Shown one piece after another: positions 43,481 to 52,301 of a stretch of DNA of 64,000 nucleotides. Each line of letters starts with the position of its first letter. Position 1 is the first letter of the stretch. The stretch is taken from NCBI RefSeq assembly GCF_013386585.1, contig NZ_JACARO010000047.1, forward strand, positions 1 to 64,000. Direction: 5' to 3'. The stretch is from Pseudomonas sp. P7548 (GTDB taxonomy: Bacteria > Pseudomonadota > Gammaproteobacteria > Pseudomonadales > Pseudomonadaceae). A program made the position numbers and the translations under genes. A model generated the notes under the pieces. The model saw only the letters and a list, made by a program, of their open reading frames with translations, made no database searches and was not told the origin of the DNA.

Positions 43481-43876
43481 ATGAGTTCTGTCCTGCATGA
43501 GGATCCGTACCTGGAAAGCTGGCGCTGGATGAGTCGTCAGATTCGCTGCGGCCTCGACCCCAATGAACCTCGCCTGATCGAACATTACCTCAATGAGGGG
43601 CGATACCTGGCGTGCTGCACGGCGACCCATCCGTGGACGATTGCCGAAACCTCGTTCCGTCTCCTGATCGACACCGCCACCGATATCGCGCTGCCCTGGC
43701 ACTGGCGATCCCTGTGTTTGGACCAGGCCTGGCGCCCACTGCGCGACCTGGAAAAACTCTCCCTCTGTGCCTGCCGCCTCAAGCGCTGGCAGACCTTTGC
43801 CTGGCAATTGGCAACCTGCGAATTGCTGCCGTCTATTTCTCACTCCGACCTGGTGCAAGGATCTAACGATGAGTAA
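43481..43876 (+). CDS. fagA: FagA, Fur-associated gene protein
   Basis: 131 residues, no membrane helix, rich in Trp, Cys, Leu and Arg (CRLKRWQTFAWQLATCELLP near the end). It sits directly behind a Fur box and overlaps fumC by eight bases, as fagA does in the iron-repressed fagA-fumC-orfX-sodA operon of P. aeruginosa. The call is by position and size; biochemical function is not known. ATG 43481 preferred over the ATG at 43472-like upstream frame positions because it gives MSSVLHEDPYLESWRWM. Confidence 0.85.
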   Translation: MSSVLHEDPYLESWRWMSRQIRCGLDPNEPRLIEHYLNEGRYLACCTATHPWTIAETSFRLLIDTATDIALPWHWRSLCLDQAWRPLRDLEKLSLCACRLKRWQTFAWQLATCELLPSISHSDLVQGSNDE

Positions 43877-45245
43877 CACCCGTATCGAACGCGACAGCAT
43901 GGGCGAACTGCAAGTGCCGGCCGAGGCCTTGTATGGCGCACAAACCCAGCGCGCGGTGAACAACTTCCCGATCAGTCATCAGCGCATGCCGGCGCAATTC
44001 ATTCGCGCGCTCATCCTGGCCAAGGCAGCGGCCGCCAAGGTCAACGTCGACCTCAAGCAGATCAGCGAAGGGCAGGGTAAGGCCATCGTCGATGCTGCCC
44101 AGGGCCTGCTCGAAGGCGACTTCATGCCGCATTTCCCAGTAGATATCTTCCAGACCGGCTCCGGCACCAGCTCCAACATGAACGCTAACGAGGTGATTGC
44201 TACCCTCGCCAGCCGTTTGCTCGGTGAGGCGGTCAACCCCAATGACCACGTCAATTGTGGCCAGAGCAGCAACGACATCATCCCGACCACGATTCACGTC
44301 AGCGCCGCTTTGGTCTTGCACGAGCAAACCCTGCCGGCCCTGCTGCACCTGGTGCAGGTGATCGAGCAGAAGGCCGAAGAGGTTCATCCGTTCATCAAGA
44401 CCGGCCGCACCCACCTGATGGATGCGATGCCGGTGCGCATGAGCCAGGTGCTCAACGGCTGGGCGCAGCAATTGAAGGCCAATATCGGCCATTTGCAGGA
44501 TTTGCTGCCAAGCCTGCAGGCATTGGCTCAAGGTGGCACGGCAGTGGGCACCGGGATCAACGCGCACCCTGAGTTCGCCGTGCGCTTCAGTCAGCAACTG
44601 AGCCATCTCACCGGCGTGACATTCACCCCGGGCAAAAACCTGTTTGCACTGATTGGCTCCCAGGACACTGCCGTTGCCGTATCCGGTCAACTGAAAGCCA
44701 CGGCAGTCTCGTTGATGAAAATCGCCAATGACCTGCGCTGGATGAACTCCGGTCCTCTGGCGGGCCTGGGCGAAATCGAGCTGGAGGGCCTGCAGCCTGG
44801 CTCTTCGATCATGCCCGGCAAGGTCAACCCGGTGATTCCGGAAGCGACCGCCATGGTGGCCGCGCAAGTCATCGGCAACGACACCGTGATTACCGTGGCC
44901 GGCCAGTCAGGCAACTTCGAGCTCAACGTGATGTTGCCGATCATCGCCCAAAACCTGCTCGGCAGCCTCGAGTTACTCGCCAATTCCAGCCGTTTGCTGG
45001 CAGACAAGGCCATTGCGAGCTTCAAGGTCAACGAAGGCAAGCTGAAAGAAGCCTTGTCGCGCAACCCGATCCTGGTCACTGCACTCAACCCGATCATCGG
45101 TTACCAAAAGGCTGCTGAAATCGCCAAGAAGGCCTATCAGCAAGGCCGCCCGGTGATTGATGTCGCCCTCGAGCACACCGACTTGCCCCGTAGCCAACTG
45201 GAGGTCCTGCTGGATCCGGAAAAGCTCACGGCTGGCGGCGTGTAA
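43869..45245 (+). CDS. fumC: class II fumarate hydratase
   Basis: 458-residue iron-independent fumarase, interconverting fumarate and malate in the TCA cycle. Starts MSNTRIERDSMGELQVP; the catalytic Ser loop signature GSSIMPGKVNPV (about 310-321) and active-site GRTHLMDAMPVRMSQ (about 178-192) and TGSGTSSNMNANEV (about 95-108) are present. Production when iron is scarce, replacing Fe-S fumarases, fits the upstream Fur box. The long frame back to 43767 lies in fagA and is ignored. Confidence 0.97.
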   Translation: MSNTRIERDSMGELQVPAEALYGAQTQRAVNNFPISHQRMPAQFIRALILAKAAAAKVNVDLKQISEGQGKAIVDAAQGLLEGDFMPHFPVDIFQTGSGTSSNMNANEVIATLASRLLGEAVNPNDHVNCGQSSNDIIPTTIHVSAALVLHEQTLPALLHLVQVIEQKAEEVHPFIKTGRTHLMDAMPVRMSQVLNGWAQQLKANIGHLQDLLPSLQALAQGGTAVGTGINAHPEFAVRFSQQLSHLTGVTFTPGKNLFALIGSQDTAVAVSGQLKATAVSLMKIANDLRWMNSGPLAGLGEIELEGLQPGSSIMPGKVNPVIPEATAMVAAQVIGNDTVITVAGQSGNFELNVMLPIIAQNLLGSLELLANSSRLLADKAIASFKVNEGKLKEALSRNPILVTALNPIIGYQKAAEIAKKAYQQGRPVIDVALEHTDLPRSQLEVLLDPEKLTAGGV

Positions 45246-45272
45246 CCACCGACCCTGCTTTGGAGGCTCACC

Positions 45273-45716
45273 ATGGAGCACTGGAAACGCACGATCGAAC
45301 GGGCCAATCGCTGCTTTATGGCGGGCGAGTTGGTCGACGCTCGGGAAGCTTATTTGCAAGCCTTGGCCCTGGCTCAAGTGTTATTCGAGCGCTGGGCGGA
45401 TGCCGACGAAGCAGTGGCGGCTTGCGTCATTTCCCATCACAACCTGGCGGACCTGCATTTGCGCCTGAACCAGCCGGAGGAGAGCGCGGAATACCTGTGC
45501 GCTATTCACCAACGCCTGCTCCAGACCATGCAGGACCCACGGCTGAGCCCGCAACTGCGCGAAGCGGCCTTGCGCCAGAGCAGCAAGACCTATGTCGAGC
45601 TGTTGAATTTCATCAGCGATCACGGTGAGTACCCACGTACCCACCGCTTGCTGGGCGGCACTGCGGCGCAAACGGATGCGTCGACCCGCCACAGTCCTTA
45701 TTACGGAGCCCATTGA
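45273..45716 (+). CDS. OrfX-like protein between fumC and sodA
   Basis: 147 residues, soluble and predicted mostly helical, with a TPR-like pairing of helices (LVDAREAYLQALALAQVLFE, then SHHNLADLHLRLNQPEESAE). Strong ribosome site GGAGG before the ATG; 27 bases after fumC. Corresponds by position to orfX of the P. aeruginosa fagA-fumC-orfX-sodA operon. The start resembles small helical repeat adaptor proteins; role unknown, possibly metal loading or partner binding for SodA or FumC, which is speculative. Confidence 0.85.
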   Translation: MEHWKRTIERANRCFMAGELVDAREAYLQALALAQVLFERWADADEAVAACVISHHNLADLHLRLNQPEESAEYLCAIHQRLLQTMQDPRLSPQLREAALRQSSKTYVELLNFISDHGEYPRTHRLLGGTAAQTDASTRHSPYYGAH

Positions 45717-45717
45717 G

Positions 45718-46329
45718 ATGACTTACACGTTGCCAGCCTTGCCCTACGCCTATGACGCCCTTGAGCCGCATATCGATGCGCAAACCATGGAGATTCACTA
45801 CACCAAGCATCACCAGACCTACATCAACAACCTCAACGCGGCGGTCGAGGGCACCGAGTTTGCGGGTTGGCCGGTAGAGAGGCTGGTGTCCAGCGTGCAG
45901 CAATTACCGGAAAAACTGCGGGCTGCGGTCATCAACCAAGGCGGTGGCCATGCCAATCATTCACTGTTTTGGGCCGTGATGTCGCCAAAAGGCGGCGGCA
46001 AGCCAGAGGGCGCGTTGGGCAAGGCCATCGATGAGCAATTGGGTGGTTTTGACAGCTTCAAAGAAGCATTCACCAAGGCTGCGCTGACTCGTTTCGGCAG
46101 CGGTTGGGCGTGGCTGAGCGTCACCCCGCAAAAGACATTGGTGGTGGAAAGCAGCGGCAACCAGGACAGCCCGTTGATGAGCGGCAACACGCCGATCTTG
46201 GGGTTGGATGTCTGGGAGCACGCCTATTACCTGCTCTACCAGAACCGCCGCCCCGAATACATCAACGCCTTCTACAGCGTCATCAACTGGCCGGAAGTCG
46301 CCGCACGCTACCAGGCCGCATTGGCCTGA
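45718..46329 (+). CDS. sodA: manganese superoxide dismutase
   Basis: 203 residues. Metal ligands: His 27 (HYTKHHQTYINNLN), His near 81 (GGHANHSLFWAV), Asp and His in GLDVWEHAYYLLYQN (about 161-175). The GGHANHSLFW and NQDSPL motifs are Mn-type rather than Fe-type. Converts superoxide to hydrogen peroxide and oxygen. The MnSOD is induced under iron limitation. ATG 45718 chosen, one base after the orfX stop, with GGAG upstream. Confidence 0.97.
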   Translation: MTYTLPALPYAYDALEPHIDAQTMEIHYTKHHQTYINNLNAAVEGTEFAGWPVERLVSSVQQLPEKLRAAVINQGGGHANHSLFWAVMSPKGGGKPEGALGKAIDEQLGGFDSFKEAFTKAALTRFGSGWAWLSVTPQKTLVVESSGNQDSPLMSGNTPILGLDVWEHAYYLLYQNRRPEYINAFYSVINWPEVAARYQAALA

Positions 46330-46361
46330 TATTCATCCAATAACAAGATCTAAGGCCGACT

Positions 46362-47255
46362 ATGGGCACTGAAACACTGGCGATCAGCAGCGGGCGAATG
46401 TTTCGTTATGCGTTTGGCTCGCTGCTGCTGTTGGCAGGTACTGCATTGCTGGTGGCTCACGGGCTGGCCTGGCTGGACCTCGAACCGCGCATCCTGCGGG
46501 CGTTGCAGGGCGGGGCGATTTGCGCGCTCGGCACCGCATTGGGCGCGGTGCCGGTGTTGGTGATTCGCCGGATGCCCGTCGCACTCAGCGATACCTTATT
46601 GGGGTTTGGGGCGGGTGTGATGCTGGCTGCGACCGCGTTTTCGTTGATCGTGCCGGGCATTGCCGCCGCTGAAACCCTGGGGCTCTCGCCTTGGGGCGCC
46701 AGTGGGTTGATCAGCTTCGGCATCATGCTGGGCGCCTTCGGGCTGTACCTGGTCGACCGCAAGGTCTCCGGTGCGAGCCCGGAAATGTTGGTGGGCACAC
46801 CGGATAAGCCTGTGATTCCTCCACGTATCTGGTTGTTCGTGTTTGCCATCATTGCCCACAATATTCCCGAAGGCATGGCCGTGGGCGTCTCCGCAGGCGG
46901 TGGCATGCCAGATGCCGACAGCCTGGCCATGGGCATCGCTTTGCAGGATGTACCCGAAGGCCTGGTGATTGCATTGGTATTGGCCGGCGCGGGGATGTCG
47001 CGGGTCAAGGCGTTCTTGATCGGCGCAGCGTCAGGCTTGGTGGAGCCGGTATTCGCAGTGCTTTGCGCCTGGCTGGTCAGCCTGGCCGAAGTGCTGTTGC
47101 CGCTTGGGTTGGCGTTGGCGGCGGGTGCGATGCTGTTGGTCGTGACCCACGAGGTCATCCCGGAGTCGCGGCGCAATGGTCACGAAAAGCTCGCCAGCCT
47201 GGGGCTGTGCATCGGCTTCTGCTTGATGATGGTGATGGACACGGCCTTGGGATAA
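46362..47255 (+). CDS. ZIP-family metal transporter
   Basis: 297 residues, about eight membrane helices. The metal pore motifs are FAIIAHNIPEGMAVGVS (helix IV, His about 166) and GIALQDVPEGLVIALV (helix V, with Gln where other ZIPs have His), followed by TTHEV-like VVTHEVIPESRR. Only 32 bases after sodA with no terminator, so probably the last gene of the same operon, where manganese (or zinc) import would serve MnSOD; substrate is inferred from context. Confidence 0.88.
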   Translation: MGTETLAISSGRMFRYAFGSLLLLAGTALLVAHGLAWLDLEPRILRALQGGAICALGTALGAVPVLVIRRMPVALSDTLLGFGAGVMLAATAFSLIVPGIAAAETLGLSPWGASGLISFGIMLGAFGLYLVDRKVSGASPEMLVGTPDKPVIPPRIWLFVFAIIAHNIPEGMAVGVSAGGGMPDADSLAMGIALQDVPEGLVIALVLAGAGMSRVKAFLIGAASGLVEPVFAVLCAWLVSLAEVLLPLGLALAAGAMLLVVTHEVIPESRRNGHEKLASLGLCIGFCLMMVMDTALG

Positions 47256-47263
47256 ATCGCTTC

Positions 47264-47349
47264 TGTAGGAACCCGGCTTGCCGGCGATGGCGTCCTCAGG
47301 TCCAACACCTGACTCAAAGGCCTCATCGCCGGCAAGCCGGGCTCCTACA
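47264..47349. repeat. REP doublet, CCCGGCTTGCCGGCGA arm type with GTAGGA tips
   Basis: Arms TGTAGGAACCCGGCTTGCCG and its near-complement; the tips GTAGGA replace GTGGGA. Between the convergent ZIP gene and ptsO. Confidence 0.88.
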
Positions 47350-47359
47350 AGGGATGGGG

Positions 47360-47632
47360 CTATTCGCCTTCGTCGAAGTAGTTGTTGATCAACGCCACCA
47401 GTGCAGCCATGGCTTCGTCTTCCTGTTCGCCTTCCGTCTTCAGGTGAATCTTGGTGCCCTTGCCGGCTGCCAGCATCATCATGGCCATGATGCTCTTGCC
47501 GTCGACCATCGATTCCGGTGTGCGACCGGCGCGGATCTGGCAAGGAAACTGCCCGGCCACGCCGACGAATTTGGCTGAGGCACGGGCGTGCAGGCCTAGC
47601 TTGTTGATGATTTCAATTTCCAGAGCGGGCAT
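47360..47632 (-). CDS. ptsO: NPr, HPr-like phosphocarrier of the nitrogen PTS
   Basis: 90 residues with phosphorylation site His 15 (NKLGLHARASAKF) and the regulatory-position Ser in DGKSIMAMMMLAAGKG (about 45-60). Takes phosphate from PtsP and passes it to EIIA-Ntr. Lacks the HPr kinase-type context; belongs with rapZ and ptsN immediately upstream of it in transcription. Confidence 0.95.
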   Translation of the reverse strand: MPALEIEIINKLGLHARASAKFVGVAGQFPCQIRAGRTPESMVDGKSIMAMMMLAAGKGTKIHLKTEGEQEDEAMAALVALINNYFDEGE

Positions 47633-47648
47633 CGCGCAGGTGTTCCTT

Positions 47649-48506
47649 TCAGCTAAGGTCGCGGTGGCGGACCTGGACGTTCTTGAGGGTTTGTTGCAGC
47701 ACCTGGCCCAGGCGTTCGGTCAGGTAGACGGAGCGGTGGTGACCACCGGTGCAGCCGATGGCAATGGTGACGTACGCGCGATTGCTCGCGGCAAAGCGGG
47801 GTAGCCATTTGAGCAGGTAGCTGGAGATATCCTGGAACATCTCTTCAACATCCGGCTGCGCGGCCAGGTATTCGGCTACAGGCAAGTCCAGCCCGGATTG
47901 TTCGCGCAGTTCCGGCTTCCAGTAAGGGTTGGGCAGGCAGCGCACATCGAACACCAGGTCGGCGTCCACCGGCATGCCGCGCTTGAAGCCGAACGACTCC
48001 ACGAGAAACGCCGTGCCAGGTTCCGGTTGGTTGAGCAGGCGCAGCTTGATGGCATCGCGCAACTGATACAGATTGAGGCTGGTGGTGTTGATCTTGAGGT
48101 CGGCGAGGTCAATGATCGGGCCCAGCAACTTGGTTTCATCCTCGATGGCTTCTGCCAGGGAGCGATGGGGGCTGCTGAGGGGGTGACGTCGGCGGGTCTC
48201 GGAAAAGCGCTTGAGCAGGGTTTCTTCGTCGGCGTCCAGGTACAGCACATCACAATGAATATGCTTGGCCCTGACCTCCTCGAGCAGTTGCGGAAAACGC
48301 TCAAGGTGGCTGGGCAGGTTGCGGGCATCAATCGAAACGGCAACCAGGGGCTGGGCCAGCTCGGTGTGGATCAGTGCGCGTTCCGCCAGCTCCGGCAGCA
48401 GGCCGGCCGGCAGGTTGTCGATGCAATAAAAGCCGTTGTCCTCAAGGACATTGAGGGCGGTGCTTTTACCCGAGCCGGAGCGGCCGCTGACGATGATCAA
48501 ACGCAT
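47649..48506 (-). CDS. rapZ: RNase adapter protein RapZ
   Basis: 285 residues. N-terminal P-loop kinase-like domain with Walker A SGRSGSGKSTALN (about 7-19) and Walker B-type LYLDADEETLLKRF; C-terminal RNA-binding domain with CTGGHHRSVYL (about 248-258). In enterobacteria it guides RNase E to GlmZ and senses glucosamine-6-phosphate; the Pseudomonas role is less clear. Two bases separate it from ptsN. Confidence 0.96.
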   Translation of the reverse strand: MRLIIVSGRSGSGKSTALNVLEDNGFYCIDNLPAGLLPELAERALIHTELAQPLVAVSIDARNLPSHLERFPQLLEEVRAKHIHCDVLYLDADEETLLKRFSETRRRHPLSSPHRSLAEAIEDETKLLGPIIDLADLKINTTSLNLYQLRDAIKLRLLNQPEPGTAFLVESFGFKRGMPVDADLVFDVRCLPNPYWKPELREQSGLDLPVAEYLAAQPDVEEMFQDISSYLLKWLPRFAASNRAYVTIAIGCTGGHHRSVYLTERLGQVLQQTLKNVQVRHRDLS

Positions 48507-48508
48507 GA

Positions 48509-48973
48509 TTACTGCCCGTTCTGTTCATCCAGGACAACCTGATAAAGCGCCTCATTGCTGCTGGCGCCACGCAGTTTGTCGCGTACGTCCTTGCGGTCAA
48601 GCATGCTGGCGATCTGCCGAAGCAGTTCCAGGTGCACATCGGTGGCGGCTTGCGGGACCAGCAGGACAAACAGCAGGTCGACCGGGGCGCCGTCGATGGC
48701 GTCGAAATCGATGGGAGCTTCAAGGTGCAGCAGGGCACTGACAGGTGTTTCGCAACCCTTGAGACGGCAGTGGGGGATGGCGATGCCGTTGCCAAAACCG
48801 GTGGAGCCGAGTTTTTCACGGGCAATCAGCGCGTCGAAGACATCTTGCATCTCCAGATCCGGCACTTCGCGCGCGATCAGGTTGGCAATTTGTTCGAGGG
48901 CTTTTTTCTTGCTGCCGCCCGGCACGTTCACGAGGGAACGGCCGGGGGTCAGGATGGTTTCAAGTCGGATCAT
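48509..48973 (-). CDS. ptsN: PTS system nitrogen regulatory EIIA-Ntr
   Basis: 154 residues, phosphorylated His 68 in GNGIAIPHCRL. Controls carbon/nitrogen and potassium responses by protein contact. Cotranscribed with rapZ and ptsO downstream of hpf and rpoN. Confidence 0.96.
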   Translation of the reverse strand: MIRLETILTPGRSLVNVPGGSKKKALEQIANLIAREVPDLEMQDVFDALIAREKLGSTGFGNGIAIPHCRLKGCETPVSALLHLEAPIDFDAIDGAPVDLLFVLLVPQAATDVHLELLRQIASMLDRKDVRDKLRGASSNEALYQVVLDEQNGQ

Positions 48974-48983
48974 GGGGGGAGAG

Positions 48984-49289
48984 TTAACGACCTGTACCTT
49001 GCATCAGGTGCAGATTCTTTTCCTTATGCTTTATGAGTTGGCGGTCCAGCTTGTCGTAGAGCGAGTCGATCGCCGCGTACATGTCTTCATGCTCCGCATT
49101 GGCGACGAGCTTTGCATTCGGTACGTGCAGAGTGGCCTCGATTTTCTGCTTGAGCTTATCGACCTCCATGATGACCTGCACGTTGGTGATCTTGTCAAAA
49201 TGCCCTGCCAGCTTGTTCAGCTTGCTTTCGGTGTATTCACGCAGGGGTTTGGTGACTTCCAGCTGGTGTCCACTGATGTTGACTTGCAT
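48984..49289 (-). CDS. hpf: ribosome hibernation promoting factor (short HPF)
   Basis: 101 residues, beginning MQVNISGHQLEVTKPLREYT, with the basic beta-alpha-beta-beta-beta-alpha fold of HPF/YfiA and a C-terminal basic tail HKEKNLHLMQGTGR. Inactivates 70S ribosomes as 100S dimers in stationary phase. The frame opens earlier at 49343 but AGGAGAAG before ATG 49289 sets the start. Lies between rpoN and ptsN. Confidence 0.95.
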   Translation of the reverse strand: MQVNISGHQLEVTKPLREYTESKLNKLAGHFDKITNVQVIMEVDKLKQKIEATLHVPNAKLVANAEHEDMYAAIDSLYDKLDRQLIKHKEKNLHLMQGTGR

Positions 49290-49364
49290 ACAGCTTCTCC
49301 TTCGTTGCCAGTGCATAAAGCGGCAGGCCGGGGTGCCTGCCACTGGAACGCTGTGGCCCGCCCG

Positions 49365-50858
49365 TCACATCAAACGCTTACGCTCGCTGGAAGGCGCGAT
49401 CCCGAGGGACTCGCGGTACTTGGCGACGGTTCGACGGGCGACCTGAATGCCTTGTGCCTCCAGTAAACCAGCGATCTTACTGTCACTCAATGGCTTTTTC
49501 TGATTTTCAGCGGCAACCAGTTTTTTGATGATCGCGCGGATCGCCGTGGACGAGCATTCGCCGCCTTCGGAGGTGCTGACGTGGCTGGAGAAAAAGTATT
49601 TCAGTTCATAAATACCCCGTGGGGTATGCATGAATTTCTGCGTGGTCACCCGGGAGATCGTCGATTCATGCATGCCCACTGCTTCGGCGATGTCATGCAG
49701 CACCAGCGGCTTCATCGCCTCGTCGCCGTATTCCAGGAAGCCGCGCTGGTGCTCGACGATCTGGGTGGCGACTTTCATCAGGGTTTCGTTGCGGCTTTGC
49801 AGGCTCTTGATGAACCAGCGCGCTTCCTGCAACTGGTTGCGCATGAAGGTGTTGTCGGCGCTGGTGTCGGCACGACGTACAAAACCGGCGTACTGCGGGT
49901 TGACGCGCAAGCGTGGTACCGACTCCTGGTTAAGCTCCACCAGCCAGCGCTCGTTGTCCTTGCGTACGATCACGTCAGGGACGACGTATTCAGCTTCGCT
50001 GGACTCGATCTGCGAACCGGGGCGTGGGTTGAGGCTCTGGACCAGCTCGATGACCTGGCGCAGGTCGTCTTCCTTGAGCTTCATGCGGCGCATGAGCTGG
50101 CTGTAGTCGCGGCTGCCCAGCAGGTCGATGTAGTCATTGACCAGGCGCTGGGCCTCGGCAAGCCAAGGCGTCTTGGCCGGAAGTTGGCGCAATTGCAGCA
50201 GCAGGCACTCGCTGAGGGTCCGGGCGCCAATGCCGGCCGGTTCGAATTGCTGGATTCGGTGCAGGACGGCTTCGATCTCGTCCAGCTCAATGTCCAGTTC
50301 CGGGTCGAATGCCTCAAGGATTTCCTCAAGGGTTTCGTCCAGGTAGCCCTGGTTATTGATGCAGTCGATCAGGGTGACGGCGATCAGGCGATCGGTGTCG
50401 GACATCGGTGCCAGGTTCAGTTGCCACAGCAGATGGCTCTGCAGGCTCTCGCCGGCGGACGTGCGGGTGGTGAAGTCCCACTCGTCATCGTCATTGCTTG
50501 GCAGGCTGCTGGCACTGGTCTGGTAGACGTCTTCCCAGGCCGTGTCCACGGGAAGCTCGTTGGGAATGCGTTCGTTCCATTCGCCGTCCTCCAGGTTGTC
50601 CACCGTCGGGGCGGTTTCCTGATAGGAGGGTTCCTGCACGTCGGAATTGGGTTTTTGCTCGATGTTGTCAGCCAGCGGGTCTGCATTGTCGAAGTCGTCG
50701 CCTTCTTCCTGGCGTTCGAGCATCGGATTGGACTCCAGGGCCTCCTGGATTTCCTGTTGCAGGTCCAGGGTCGACAATTGGAGCAGGCGGATGGCCTGTT
50801 GCAGCTGCGGTGTCATCGTCAGCTGCTGGCCCATTCTCAGGACTAGCGATGGTTTCAT
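49365..50858 (-). CDS. rpoN: RNA polymerase sigma-54 factor
   Basis: 497 residues. Region I is Gln/Leu-rich (MKPSLVLRMGQQLTMTPQLQ) for contact with activators; region II is acidic (about 55-130); region III holds core binding and DNA binding, ending in the RpoN box ARRTVAKYRE (about 475-484) that reads the -24 element. Directs nitrogen, flagellar and other genes. First gene of the rpoN-hpf-ptsN-rapZ-ptsO cluster, 75 bases upstream of hpf. Confidence 0.98.
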   Translation of the reverse strand: MKPSLVLRMGQQLTMTPQLQQAIRLLQLSTLDLQQEIQEALESNPMLERQEEGDDFDNADPLADNIEQKPNSDVQEPSYQETAPTVDNLEDGEWNERIPNELPVDTAWEDVYQTSASSLPSNDDDEWDFTTRTSAGESLQSHLLWQLNLAPMSDTDRLIAVTLIDCINNQGYLDETLEEILEAFDPELDIELDEIEAVLHRIQQFEPAGIGARTLSECLLLQLRQLPAKTPWLAEAQRLVNDYIDLLGSRDYSQLMRRMKLKEDDLRQVIELVQSLNPRPGSQIESSEAEYVVPDVIVRKDNERWLVELNQESVPRLRVNPQYAGFVRRADTSADNTFMRNQLQEARWFIKSLQSRNETLMKVATQIVEHQRGFLEYGDEAMKPLVLHDIAEAVGMHESTISRVTTQKFMHTPRGIYELKYFFSSHVSTSEGGECSSTAIRAIIKKLVAAENQKKPLSDSKIAGLLEAQGIQVARRTVAKYRESLGIAPSSERKRLM

Positions 50859-50976
50859 GGCAGGGGCTTAACACCTTATTCGCCGGCGCAATGCGCCATC
50901 CACGACAGGGCGCGTGAGCGCCAAACATAAGCAAATTATATGCCTGATATCGGGGGCTTTGCCTAGAGCGCGGTAA

Positions 50977-51002
50977 CAATAAAAAAACTGAGGTTTTTAT
51001 TG
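50977..51002. other. AT-rich palindrome between lptB and rpoN
   Basis: CAATAAAAA and TTTTTATTG form a 9-bp palindrome around an eight-base centre, lying 40 bases beyond the lptB stop and 120 bases before rpoN. It could be a weak lptB terminator or part of the rpoN promoter. Confidence 0.4.
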
Positions 51003-51042
51003 ACTCCCGCGCGCGCTGGCGTTCGGCCTGACACCGCGACGC

Positions 51043-51768
51043 TTACAGGCGGAACTCGTGGCCCAGGTACACTTCCTTGACCAGTTCGTTGGCCAGGATG
51101 GTGGCGGAGTCGCCTTCGGCGATCAATTGGCCATCGTTGACGATATAAGCGGTTTCACAGATATCGAGGGTCTCGCGAACGTTGTGGTCAGTGATCAGTA
51201 CGCCGATCCCCTTGGCCTTGAGGTGGTGGATGATCTGTTTGATATCGCCCACCGAAATCGGGTCGACGCCGGCGAACGGTTCGTCCAGCAGGATGAACTT
51301 CGGCGCGGTGGCCAATGCGCGGGCGATTTCCACACGGCGACGCTCGCCACCGGACAGGCTCATGCCCAGGTTGTCGCGGATGTGGTTGATATGGAATTCC
51401 TGCAGCAGGCTTTCCAGCTCCTTGCGGCGGCCGTCACGGTCGAGTTCCTTGCGGGTCTCCAGGATCGCCATGATGTTGTCCGAAACCGACAGTTTGCGGA
51501 AGATCGACGCTTCCTGGGGAAGATAGCCGATACCGGCGCGAGCACGACCGTGCATCGGCTGGTGGCTGACATCCAGGTCGTCGATCAGTACGCGACCCTG
51601 ATCTGCCTGGACCAGGCCGACGATCATGTAGAAACAGGTGGTCTTGCCGGCACCGTTGGGGCCGAGCAGGCCGACGATCTGGCCGCTGTCGATCGACAGG
51701 CTGACGTCGCGCACGACCTGACGGCTTTTGTAGGCCTTGGCCAGATGCTGGGCTTTCAGGGTTGCCAT
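51043..51768 (-). CDS. lptB: LPS export ABC transporter ATP-binding protein LptB
   Basis: 241-residue ATPase: Walker A GPNGAGKTT (residues 36-44), Q-loop, signature LSGGERRRVEIARAL (about 138-152), Walker B FILLDEPFAGVDP (about 158-170) and switch His in LITDHNVRETLD. Powers LPS extraction by LptFG. One-base overlap with lptA. Confidence 0.97.
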   Translation of the reverse strand: MATLKAQHLAKAYKSRQVVRDVSLSIDSGQIVGLLGPNGAGKTTCFYMIVGLVQADQGRVLIDDLDVSHQPMHGRARAGIGYLPQEASIFRKLSVSDNIMAILETRKELDRDGRRKELESLLQEFHINHIRDNLGMSLSGGERRRVEIARALATAPKFILLDEPFAGVDPISVGDIKQIIHHLKAKGIGVLITDHNVRETLDICETAYIVNDGQLIAEGDSATILANELVKEVYLGHEFRL

Positions 51769-52301
51769 TACTCGGCCTTCTTCTTCGGCTGGATAACCAT
51801 GTCGATACGCGGACGAGGTGCGGTGACCTTGTTGCCATTGGCGCGACCGGCGTTGGCGACCTGTTTCACGGTGTCATAGGTGATTTTTTCACCTTCCGTG
51901 GTGTTGCCGTCGGTGCTGACGACCTTGGCCTGGTCAATCAGGACAATGCGGTTCTGCTGGGCGTGATACTGAATGGTCTTGCCATAGCCCTTCATCGGGG
52001 CGGTGTCGGCAGGTGCCTGCTTCTGTTCGAAATAGGCCAGGTTGCCCACCGAGGTCACGACGTCGATGTCGCCGCTCTTGGTGCGGGTCAGTGTCACCGT
52101 GTTGCCAGTGATCTTCATCGAGCCCTGGGTAATGATCACGCCACCGGTGTAGGTCGCGACGCCTTGCTTGTCATCCAGCTGCGCATCGTCAGCCTGGATG
52201 TGGATCGGTTGCTGGCTATCGTTCGGCAGAGCCCAGGCGCTCACGCTTCCCAGTGCTGCGCCCAGACCGAGCAAAATAGGGAGAGTTTTAACGAGCCTCA
52301 T
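51768..52301 (-). CDS. lptA: LPS transport periplasmic protein LptA
   Basis: 177 residues, Sec signal (MRLVKTLPILLGLGAALGSV, mature start near LPNDSQ), then an OstA beta-jellyroll (about 32-150, VVTYTGGVIITQG type repeats) that bridges LptC and LptD; a basic C-terminal tail. Overlaps lptC by 14 bases and lptB by one. Confidence 0.95.
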   Translation of the reverse strand: MRLVKTLPILLGLGAALGSVSAWALPNDSQQPIHIQADDAQLDDKQGVATYTGGVIITQGSMKITGNTVTLTRTKSGDIDVVTSVGNLAYFEQKQAPADTAPMKGYGKTIQYHAQQNRIVLIDQAKVVSTDGNTTEGEKITYDTVKQVANAGRANGNKVTAPRPRIDMVIQPKKKAE

